Source of the DNA: Heloderma charlesbogerti
Lineage: Eukaryota; Chordata; Lepidosauria; Squamata; Helodermatidae
Length of the DNA: 64,000 nucleotides
Direction of reading: 5' to 3'
NCBI GenBank assembly: GCA_026122225.1
Contig: JANEZZ010001570.1
Location: forward strand, 6,138,501 to 6,202,500
Positions 23,301 to 35,300 of the stretch are shown here, piece by piece. Made by a program: the position numbers and the translations under genes. Every line of letters begins with the position of its first letter. Within the stretch, counting starts at the first letter, position 1. The notes beneath the pieces are model-generated. The model saw nothing but the letters and a program-made list of their open reading frames with translations. It did no database searches and had not been told where the DNA came from.

Positions 23301-26300
23301 GGTTGCCTCTGAGTTCGGAAGCAGACGCCTCTCTGCATAGGATTGCACCCTTAAAGTGTCAGTGGCCAGTTCGCATAGTTAAACTGGTGTGCCCCAAATG
23401 TGGGCCAAATAGCTTCATTTGGGACATAATGATGTTGATTGTGCTATTGCTTCATACCAACTCGTATGTACTACAGGGCAACAAAGCTGCCAAGAGTGGA
23501 TTGAGAGATGGCGCATTAAGGCGTAGAACTACACATTTATGCTTGAAATGAAGCTGCCATTAAAGGTGAAATGGCTATGTTGGATGGGAAGGATGGGAGC
23601 TGTAGTCTGATACACATGGATAGCACCAGGTTGGGAAGGCTGCTATGTAACATGTACCCATGATTAGCGATGGCGCGGGCGCCTGATTCCGTCCAAGAAT
23701 CCGGTGGAACTACCCCTGCCTGCACCCCTGAGCCCCGCTCACTGAGCTGCTGCCTGTGCTAACCCCCTGCCTGCACTTGGCAAATGGCCTACACTCACCC
23801 CAGCAGCCTCGTCGAACTTTGCGGTCACCATTTTTTGAGAAATAAAATGGCGATTGCAAAAGTGTGCATATTTGCATATGCGCATATTTGTGCATGCGAA
23901 AATGCGCATTTTGCAAATGCACATATTTGCATATGTGTGAAAATGCGCATTTTAAAAAAATGAACATTTTTGCACATACACAAATATGCACGTTTTGCAA
24001 TCACCATTTTATTTTTCAAAAATGGCAACAGCGGAGCTCGACCAGGCTGCTGGGTCAAAAAAAATACACATTTTCATGCATTAGTCAATAGGGGGAAAGT
24101 GAGCTTTTGAAAAATATGAACAGAAATGTGCACTTTTACTATTCGAAATGTGCACTTTTCCCACTTGAAAAACACTTTCCCACTCGAAAAAGCTGAAAAA
24201 CAGGTCGAAAATGGGAGTGAGTTGAAAAGAGTTTTGAAGTGATTTTCAGAGACTTTAGGCAAGCTTGAAGATGGCGTGTTCCCCCCATCCCTACTCCACA
24301 TTGAGCCATCCACTGCATGCTTAACATTCCAAGATGGCTCTGTTTTTCCATAAATATGCAGACACACTTGTGAAATAGCAGAATGTAGGGATGTACGAAA
24401 CCACTTACCTGTTTCATAAGTGGCATCCGCGGTGGGGGGGAGGCACTCTGTCCCTCCCCCCGGCTGGCTCCGCTCTGCGGCGACTCCGCAGAACCGCCCG
24501 CCGGGTGATTCCGCAGCCGGACATCCGGCTGCGGCAGGTCTGCGGACGCAAATGGTGGCCAGCGTAGCGGCCGCCATTTGCGTCTCTGCTGAGCCGTGAT
24601 AGGCTATGTAAATATTTACATAGCCTATCACGGCAGAGTGGGGACACAAATGGCATCTGCTGCGTAGCTTATTTACGTAGCTTATCAAGGCTCAGCGAAG
24701 GGATGCAAATGGTGGCCGGTGTAGCCAGAGGTGCAGCCAGGCAGGCTCCATTCTGGGGGGCTTCCGTGGGGTGGTGGGACGGGTTGCTCCGTTCCGCCAC
24801 GGATTCCAGGGGGCCGAATTCACTGGAATTCGGCCTCCCTGGGATCCATGGCAGAATTCTCTGACATTCCTAGCAGAATGCTTAGAAAGGGATTGTGCTA
24901 AATTGTTTTCAGGTATAGTTCCCTATTCTTATGGCCTCTTTTAATAGTCGTCAGGTAACTTCCTTTCCAGGGGTCTTTGGGTGGGGTGTGGGGGAGGAGA
25001 CAGCCTTCATCGGCCCACAGGAGCACTACCATGAAGCTGCTGGCAGCAGAGAAAAAAAGCAGAATTGTGGGGGAGGGTGTTCCAGGGCACCTCTCCCAAA
25101 TTCCAAGTCAAAGGTTCTCCTAGGAGAACTTTCAGCTCAGCACTAGTTTCAGCAGCCCCAGTGCTGTGCGGTCCCACTCCCTGACTGGATGTCATTGGTA
25201 GCATATGAAAGGGTATGCCCCTCTTGTTAATCAGGGAGCAGCTGCCTGGTATGCCCTAGCCTGGTGCTCCTGACTGCCCTGAATCACTAGCCTTTCCGTG
25301 TTTATCATGGGACAGGTGTTTTCCGAGAACTGTTTCAAAGCTCTAGATATTGCTTTCAATGTAATGGAATACTATGTGCTAAGCACTTTAACAGTGTGTG
25401 CTACAGGAGCATATTTAACACCTAAAGATGGATTAAAATTACAGAGTGTAAATGTTTGCTCTATCCCCACTGCGTGCCATACCTTTCCATTAGTTTAGTC
25501 TAGATGTAGCTTGTGTGATAGCCTAAGAAGCAAACATTTTTCCCATGTCAAACTGATTTACCTTGCTAGAATCCCCCACCCCCAAAGTGAAGATAAGTGA
25601 TCTGAGGGAGTGGGGAGAAATGGGAACATGTTGAATCCTGGTTTTGCTATCTTGAACTGTGACATCCCAACTGTTGCCTGAATGTGGTTGAGGAATCTGG
25701 AATGCGTGGTCTCTCAAGTATCAGGCATGCTGGATGAGTGCATCCAAGTCCACCAAATTGAGTTTCATGCCAATGGCCCCTTGGTTTTCCAAAGCCGGAA
25801 CAACTCTCTGCTGAGTAATAGGAACATTTCATTTCTATAGGAGACTTCAAAGCAGGGGGTTGCAAGCAGATGTTCTGATTTGCAGGGCAGTCATCCTCGG
25901 CTTGAAAACCTCCACAGCCTCTTTATTAAAACACTGGGGGATTGTCTTGCTGATTGTTGAGAGGAAATTTGTTGGGAATTGGGGGTTTCCTGTTAATTTT
26001 TCCTCACTGTACCCTGAATAAAGATTCAGTGAACCACATCAGCTAAATTACAGTACATCCTTTATAATGGCATTCTTCAGGGGAATGGATCAGCGAGAAG
26101 GCGATTAACAAAGCCTTGATGTGTAAGACATCTGGGCAAGACTAACCCAAAAATGTTATCCATAGGAAAGAGAGAAGCTGCAATTCTCTTTTATTTGCGT
26201 GGTTTCTAGTTGCTAAAAAAAACTCTGTAGTTTAAAGCCTCATAAAACTGAATGCAGTGTTAATGTGTACCAACAAAACCTGTGTCTGTCAAATGTAATT

Positions 26301-29300
26301 GTTTTGTGGGAAGATCAAGTTATCTTCTTTTGCTTCTATCATACTTGGTTTGGGAGAAACTCACCAATGCAGTATGTTAGACAGACATTCCCCTTTAGCA
26401 GTATAGGTTGACTAGCACTGTGCTGAATGTTTTCAGTCTGTTTATTTTCGACCGTTCATTGCTGGGAGAGGTGAAAATAAATTGCACCTGAAAATTGTGG
26501 AAAGCAATGAGAATTTTGGAGACATTTTTCAGTGTGCAGGGCTTCGGTGCTTATCTTACTGTAAGGAGGTGGCTGAGGGGTTTGTGTGTGCTCTTTATTT
26601 TACCATTTTTATCCCAATCTTTTCAGCCTCTCCAGGTGCGTGAGCTTCCTGGAAAGCCCCCTAGAGGACTTAACCAGGGCTTCCTCCCTTGAGGCTTTCC
26701 AGTGCTGTTGCCTGCTCAGTGCCTGAAAGCTGACCGAGGAGTTCTTCTTGTTATTGTTAAAAGTATTTTTTAATAACAACAACAAAACCAAACCAAACAT
26801 GCCTTGCTCAGCAAAGACTGCAGAAATTCTCCCTGCACCTCCAGTGGAGGATGAAAGTCTCGTGAAGGAGAGGACACCTGCACCCAGTCCTAGCTGTGAT
26901 AACAGAAGATCCCATTAAACCGTCTTAGTACATAAATTAGAGGAGCATTTGTATTATTCTAGTGCAATCTAGATGGCAGGGTATTTAATGGATTTAGGGT
27001 GCAATCCTAGACTGTGCCCCCACTGCTCAGAAGCTCCTGAACCCAGAGGCTTCTGAGCTTCCTGTGCCTTGCTGGGCTGAAGCTTGTAGGGCAGGAGGAG
27101 CGGTGGAGGTGATCTTTGCCTTCCCGTCCTCCAATCTTTGCACGTTTGGAGGGGGAGGGTGTGGGAAGGAGGCTGGAGGAAGCTCTGGATAAATCATGTC
27201 CTGGCCTCTCTGGTCTCCTCCCCTCCCCACCCACCAGAAAGCCCCCTTTCTCCCCTCTCTGAGGTCAATTTTCCAACACTGTAGAGTCAGCTTGCACAGT
27301 TCTCTCTGCACCAGCTGTGAGGGGGCAGATATCTGACTCTCCCTTCCGAGTGCTGTCCCTGACCTCAGAGAGAGGAATCTGAGCCATCCTGTGGTCTCTG
27401 GGATGCTCGCCCAGGGACCATAGGATTGCTGTCTTAAGGTGTAATCTTATGCATGTTTAGACAGAAATACGTTCTACAATTCCCAGCATGCCCCAGCCAG
27501 ATTGGCTGGCTGGGGAGATGCTGGAAGCTGTAGAACTTTTTTTGTCTAAAGATGCATAGGATTGTAGCCTTAATGAGGGAATGCATAGAATCAAACCTGC
27601 ATTGGTGGAATGTCACCTTCCGAGACTCTATACAGGGAGTGGTAGCTAATAGGGAAGCGTGACAAATTCGATTTTTGCGAATTCTGAATTGGCCCGACCT
27701 GTGCCTCCCAAAGCAATGTGTGGTTTGGAACATAGCTATCAGTTGGATTTCATACGTCTCTGAATGTTGCAATACAGTTCTCAAAAGTGGATTTAAAATG
27801 CATCTAAACATGCATATTTTGAGAGAAAATATGTTCAAAAATACACATTTAAATACAAATTTTCATGTGGGTTTTTTTTAAAGGAAAATCACAGATTAAT
27901 GTGGAAAAGGGACAGAATGGAGTTATGGGTGAACATGTGTAAAAGTGATGTAGACCAGAAAGATGCTGATTCATCCATCCCTAGTAGCTAAGGATTGTTC
28001 CCAGAACTTACTTCTGCCCTCTAGGAGACACAAATGAAAGGAGCTATCCACAGCCATTTATACTCATTCTGCTGCTGCTTTTTCTTGTTTTGAGACAATA
28101 ATCATCAGACTCCTGATGGTAGAAGGCAACTGCTGGGAGTGATACTCGTCTGTTGTCACTTGTCTTTGTGACTCGTTCAAGCCCTCTGATTCCTGGCAGA
28201 CCGCAATACATGGTGATGGCTTGAGTTTGGCTTGAGGCTTACAAGTTGTGCAGGCCTGAGGGTCACAGAAATGGTCACTTATCTTTTTAACACTATTGGG
28301 GAAGAAAACATTCACTATCACTGATGTCATCTCTGTACAGAGTCTTGGCTCTGCATAGAGACAGACCCCTTTACATATAATAGAAATTACTTTGAATCAG
28401 TCACTTGTTGTCTTCAAAAATATCACCGATTTGGCCATTAAAAGTGCTAAGACCTATAAAGTTTAAGCTACATTGGGCATATTTTGTGTTTCCTTGTGAT
28501 TTTCTTGCCACAGACATTCATGAAAATTCTGTGAAAGAGATTCCCAGAATCTCTGGCATTGCCAAAGAGAAGCTCAAGAAACTGCTTGTGCACAAGAAAA
28601 GTGTGAAAAAGCACGAAGACCTAAAAAATGTAATCCCTGAACCTCCTGTGACTCCAGCTTCTAAAGCTCAAGTAAGGCCATTAGACTATGAAGATGGTGT
28701 GTACACAGAGGGTGCCTACAGTGCACAGGGGGGAAGCACTGAAGATGTTAGAAGAGATGGAAAAACAGGAGAGGGCGGAGATGTGAAAGAAGGAGGAGAA
28801 AGGGAACACTTTGAAAACCAGCCCAGTCATGAGAAGAAACTCCGTGGAGATGTGTTTTGTAAGTTTCACTTTTATTTCTTTTTTCCTCCAGCGTATAAGA
28901 TTACATAGAATTTTGAGAAGCGTTTATGCCCTAATAAGTTAATGGCAAGAATTTTTGTGGGTTCTGCTATGTGAATCTACCTGCAAATCAATATGATAAA
29001 TAAGTAAATACTTAGCAGTTATATAGCACTTTTGGGGTTTGCACTGCTACACTGCCCACCCCCCTATCCATGCAGTAGATCAGGATGGGGCATTGGAGGA
29101 TGAAGATGGGCTGTGTAGACTGCATAGTCAACTTCCAGGTGTGAACATGGGACTATCCTTGGAAGAAATATGTTTGCACCCAGGACACTTCCTATACTTG
29201 CTGGAAAGCACTACATCCATGGCCACGAGAAGCTGCCAAGCACACCCTTAAATCCTTAGGATTTCAAGTTCCCATTTTATTCATGTACTTTTTATCTGAA

Positions 29301-32300
29301 CCTTGTTTGGCATAGAATTAGTTGTTCCTATTCTGTTCTGTTTGTGATGTTCGAACTGTTTTTCTTTATGTCTGTGTTAATTATATTTCTTTTCTTTGAA
29401 AACAGCCAAATGCCCACCTCACTATAATAAAGCACAATCTGGATAAGTGTGATTGTTTGAATCACAGTCTTTAAAATCCTTTTAGTGCTTTGGAGCACAG
29501 TTAGCTTAAACAAAGAAACAGTTTATGGTATATACCTTCGTAGTTTTAAAAGATTTGTTGTTTAACTTTGCAAGTTGGTTGGACATGGATAAACTCAAGG
29601 GGAAGTCATTATCTTCATTTAATAATCTTTAATGATGTCTCAGTGATTGCAGTATGTTTCTTTATTGACATATGCCAGACCAGAGGTTGCATGGTTTGCG
29701 AACATTTACTATTGGCTGAGTTCTCCAACACTATGTCAGAGTGAGCCATCACATGGTGTGCCTGTTTGGCTGTAAAGCTAAACTATGGTTTAGGGTTACA
29801 CACACAAGTCTTATGCCCCCACGCACCCTCGTCCCCTCTCCTCCTCTAGTACAAGCACATGGTAGAGATTGGAAGCTTTCTCTTATGCTTTTGAATTAAT
29901 CAGAGTACCTAGTTACATGTAAATTTAGGGGGGACCTGGTTAGTTTAACATTTAAACTATAGTTTGTAGAAACTAGCCAGGATCAAACCATGGTTTATTA
30001 TCCTGGTTTGTTCAGTAACCATAGTTTTAAACCAGGTGTGGGCAGCATATGGCTCATGGGCCACATGCACCCACTCTGGCCATTTTTGCAGGCCCCCCCC
30101 CACCAAAGCTGTCATCCTGGTGGTGGGGAAAAAAGCAGATATTTTTGCTTCCCACCAATATGCATGCTCCTCACACACTTGTTTAAAGGAAAATCACCTC
30201 TTTTTTGCTGCTGCGATCACCATGTCACTGAATTTTGGTGACAGAATTGGCACTGCATCTGCCATCTTGGCAGTAGTAGGGAGGGGTGCAGCCCGCCGGT
30301 GGGCTCTTGGGGGTGAGAAAGTTGGCCCCCAGATCCAGGGAAGTTGCCCACCCCTCATTTAAACTTACCAAAATTTAACTTACTCGATATTTGAGGGAGC
30401 GTCTCGCCCTATATACGCCTGCCCAAGAACTGAGATCTGTTGGAGGGGCCCTCCTCTTCGTCCCACCAGTATGAGACTTACACTACGGGGGACATGGGAG
30501 AGGGCCTTCTCTGCTGTGGCACCCTAGTTGTGGAGTGCCCTCCCCTTGGAGGCCCGATTGGCGCAGACATTGGTCTTGTTTCGGCACCAAGTAAAAACTT
30601 GGCTTTTTACCAAAGCCTTTGAAGGCTAAATGCATTCCCTAGAACACTGTTTTAACCATTTTATTGTTTTAGACTTTAACTGGTATTAACTTGTTTAATA
30701 GTTTAATGTGTTTTTAGGTGTTTAAGGTCATAATCCTATCAAGATAGGCGGCTGCCTCCAAACTTGGAGGCAACCGCCTATCCAAAGAAAGGCAGGAGAG
30801 GCACAGGGGGATCGTTCCCTCTGTGCCTTTCCTTCCCTGCTATTTTCTGCTAGACAGCCGTTTTCAGCTGTCTAGCTGCAGGGGAGCCGACCGGGAGAGG
30901 GGGCTGCTGTTCGACACATTGGATGTGTGGTACATGCAGCCCTGCTCTCCCCGCCCCACCCCTTTTCAGTCGCTCCGCACTCCTTCCAAGCACAGAGGAC
31001 GGGGCTTCTCCACGCTGCCTGCAAGGCAATGCAGACATGGGGGGAGGTCAGTTTTCCAGGACCCAACCTTGGAGTGCAGGCTCCAAGGTTGGTTCCCAGA
31101 AAACAGCATATCCTATGGCCCTCTAGACAGTGTCTATTGGCCATAGGATTGCTCCCTAAATTATTTATTGTTTTATATTGTTTAAATTGATTTTATCTGT
31201 ACGATGCCCTGAGATCTTAATGCTATAGGGCGGGATAAAAATGTTTTAAATAAAGAATAAAAAAATAAAATTCCCTGAGTTTTGGACATAATGGTTAGTT
31301 TACAAGCGTAAGTGAATACCTCTAATCTCCTTGTGGCTGCACCAAAGGAGGAGAGGGGGGAGTGTGTGAAGCCAAAGCTTGTGCACCTGATGCTAAACCA
31401 TAGCTTAGAGTTATGTTTGTTTCAGGCCACTAGCCTTGTGTGGACTGAATGCAAAATCATAATCTTAAACTAGCATTATGAGAATGAACCACAGTGAGTC
31501 TTGGGCTCATGAACTTCTTCCTCTCTTTTCTTCTGGTGTGGCCACAAGGAGCAGTTCAGAAGCTTTTGTTTCATTTTGGATTAGCTTGTGTCATCTGAAC
31601 TCAGACAAACTGTGATTAATCTTAACTATATGATTTATTGAAACAAGCCAACATTAAATGGTTTCAACAAACCAGGGTTAAGATTAATCACAGTTTACAG
31701 GTCAGAAAATGCACTAAACTGTGGTTAATCTGAAACAAAAGCTTCCAGTCTCTTTGTGGCCATGCCAGAGAAGGAGAGGGAATGCACAATCCCAAGGCTC
31801 ATTGCTGCTTGTTCTTGTAATGCTAGTGTTGCATCCCAATACAGTCATTGTGTCCCCATCTCTCTCATGACAGCTGCTAGAATGGCAGGGACATGAGAAA
31901 TCCCATTACTCAAAGCTGAGAACTGGACCACATGTTATGGTTGGCACAAGGAATGCTGCCCAAAATGGTCTCATCAGGGCAAATTATCCTCACAGAAGTA
32001 GAAATTGGTGTCTGGCTTGTTTAATACTCTAGAGCTGGATTCCCCCTTTGCTGAAAATAAGAGCAGGTGTTACTTGCTTTCTTTTTCAAAGATTAGGCCT
32101 GTGTCTACACCTTCTTGTGGTATAGCTATGGCTCATTAATTTGCACCTGTGCTGATGCATTGACCTGATTCACACATAACAAAAACCCAGAATATGGGCT
32201 GAGTATGGATTGTGTATGAGTTCACCACCCAACAACAAACCATGGGTTCTCTTCTTGGTTTTTCATAGTTAAGAAGCCATAGGGCAGGGCTCACACATAA

Positions 32301-35300
32301 CCACAACCCATGATTCAACAACAAGCCGTACTCAACCTGTACTCCGGATTGTTGTTATGTGTGAACCAGGCCATTGTAGGATTTTTTCCTTACAAGACTC
32401 AAATTATCCCTTTGAACCAGGAAATATTCCCTGCATAATTCATACATGCATAGAGCCCCTTAAAGCCTGTGCATAGGAAAAACGTCATAGTTCTAACCAG
32501 ACAGTTCTGGGCCCTGTCTCTCTCAAAAACATGGAGCATAGCAGGTTACCATCCTCACTACGTTGAGGTATTTCCATAGAGAAAACTTGTACTGAAAATA
32601 GTCTTTGTACAATAGTAGTTCATACAAGAGCTAAATGCATTTTAATTATTTGGATGTGATTTCCACATACAAAATACCCCATGATGATTCACTGGTCAGG
32701 ATATTGTGTGCTGAAATACTGCTTTATTGTTCCTATGTCATATTCTATTGAAGTGCCTAATTTATATTTATTTACCTGCTCAAATGCCAGAGTGTTACAA
32801 AGTAATTTGACCAAAGCTCTTCCAGATGTTGCCCTAAATTTTTATTCTCTGCTGTGTTTGTCATTCCAGTCTCATGGTCTCTCAGATGTTTCGCCAAAAT
32901 GGCCTCCTCTCTAGCTGATGCCAAGAATCTACAGAAATGAGCCAGCACTCAATTTGGGGGGCTGGGCAGGGGATCACCACCAGTGGTGATTCATAATAAC
33001 TGTGAGGGTCACTTACACAGTTGATCAAAACTTTACTGTTTCAGGAGTCTTTTGTGATATCACCCTCAGATATGACCTGCATACAAATGCTGCAAGTACC
33101 GCTGCCTCTAGGCCTTGAAACTTACAGACCCCGGTCCTAAAAGAGCTCCTTTAGACACAACCAAAGACTCCAATATGCACCCTGATAGGGTTTTTTACTT
33201 TTCTTTTTCTTTGAACAGCAGCCCCATGCCATCACACAAACTGCTTTGAGAGCTCTTTGTCAAAAACATCAGTGTCTCAAAAAAGTGTCTCAGAAGCAGT
33301 TTGCCATGAGACATTGCAGGGGACAAGGACAGGGTTGCTGTTTGAGAAGAGGAAGTCCAAAACGTAATTGGAACATGGCTAGCTGTGTCGTTCCTTCAAT
33401 ATTATGTCCATAGTTTCTTAGAAATATTTTGGCTGCTTCTGGGTTCTCATCAAACTTAGCATTTTATCTGGACCCAGCAAACTATGGTTTGTTCAAATCA
33501 TAGTTTGCCTGCAAGCCAGTGTCACAAACAAAGGTGTGATTGTGGTTGATGATCCTGGTTTGAAAGTAGTGTTAATCTTTGAGCAAACTATGTTCTGCAG
33601 GATTCAGATGAAACAGCAATCTATGGTTGTATAAGAACCCCAAAATAAGAAATTGCTGTGCATGAGGGAAAGAAGTAGCACACAAGCCCCAGTGCAAGCC
33701 TGCTGATGTACATAATGCCAAACCAGGATTTGGCACTTTGTCTGAAACATGGTTATGTGTGGGGTAGAGCCTCTATAGCCCCAATCAAGATTTTTCTACA
33801 GTTGTTCAGAAACTATTGGGCAAGTCAGTTTGATGGTAAAGGCAAAAACAAATTCAGATATGAAATATTGCCTGTAGACCATTTTTCCTTCACGCAATTC
33901 AGTAGATAAATCATTCTGAGCGTGCACTCTCTCTGTCACACACACACACCCCTCTCATGGCTACTATGGTGTTGTATTTTGCACACAAACAGTGGTTAGT
34001 AGTGACTGTGGATGCTGGGGCAGAGGGCAGGACACCAGAGGCAGAGCCAAGGGATCATGAGAGGCAGAGCCAAGGGGTTGCAAGGGGATTCCCCAGCCAC
34101 TCCCAGATGGAGATGCAATGTAATATTAAATTCATTCAGGTAGATTTTAAATGGCTCCCCCCACCTCCCAGGGAGAGATGCGATATAATATTAAATTCAT
34201 TCATTAAGGCTCATAGCCAGATGGAATGCTTAAAAAAAAACTAGGCAGAAAATAGCAAGGCAAGGGAAAAGAACCCCCATTCCTCCTCCCTCATTTAAAA
34301 GAACCTCAACTTCTGCAAAAACAGCTACATGAAACGTATCAGGCAGTTTGATCCTATGCATGTTTAGTCAAAAGTAAGTCCTGCTGAATTCAGTGGACTT
34401 ACTCTAAAGTTAGTGCATATGTGATATTTAGGAGGATATTGCTGCATTAGCTCCCTGAGGATGGCACAAGTAACCCTCAGTTGTACTGGGAGTGGGACAG
34501 GTTGCTTCAGAAAAAAATCATCTCCTCTCACCAAACAGCTCTGCTGCTTCTATAAAACAGAATAGGCTAGAGAGAGGCTTTTTCTCCTGCACTCATCCAG
34601 TCTGCTGCTGCTGCCTTTGCCGCCGCCTCCTTGGCTGAGAGAGCAGAGGCTGCAAACAATGATGGGAGGAGGGGAGACTTGGGCCGTGGAGCCAGGAGCC
34701 CTCACTGGCACCCTTAAGACCCATCCCTTTGGGGAAGATCAGCTCTTTGTTTTATGGGTGGTGCGTGCATGCACACACACATGCAGTCGCCCACAGTTAG
34801 CACGATGATGCTGATGCTGCCAGACCAAGAGTTCCTTGCTGGCCTGCAGCTGCAGCACAACAGCGGTAGCCAGCAGGGTGGAAGAAGCCGTCACAGCATG
34901 GACTTGCAGATGGGGGGAGTATGGAAGGGGCACCAACACCCTGCCCTCTGATTTGCATCATGACTACATACAAGCCTATGGATCATGTGCTCCCGGCTTC
35001 CCCTCTTTTTCCCAGTTCCCTCAAGCACAACAATTTCTTAACTTATATCCAGGTTCTCAGCAAGCCATCATTTTCAAGTAGTGTTCCATTTTAGAGGCAT
35101 ATCTCATTTCCCAGCAGTGCACGCAGATATATGCAATAAACACATTTTTAGAGTTCTTACACATTTTCTTGGTGTCCTTGCTTCTAATTCAAGAAACAGA
35201 AGTCTGAGGGATTTGAAACATGGTCTTAGTGACTTGAATCTTGTCACAGTACTAGGGATAATAAGCTTTTGGCAATATATTATGTATAGTGTTTCCCACA

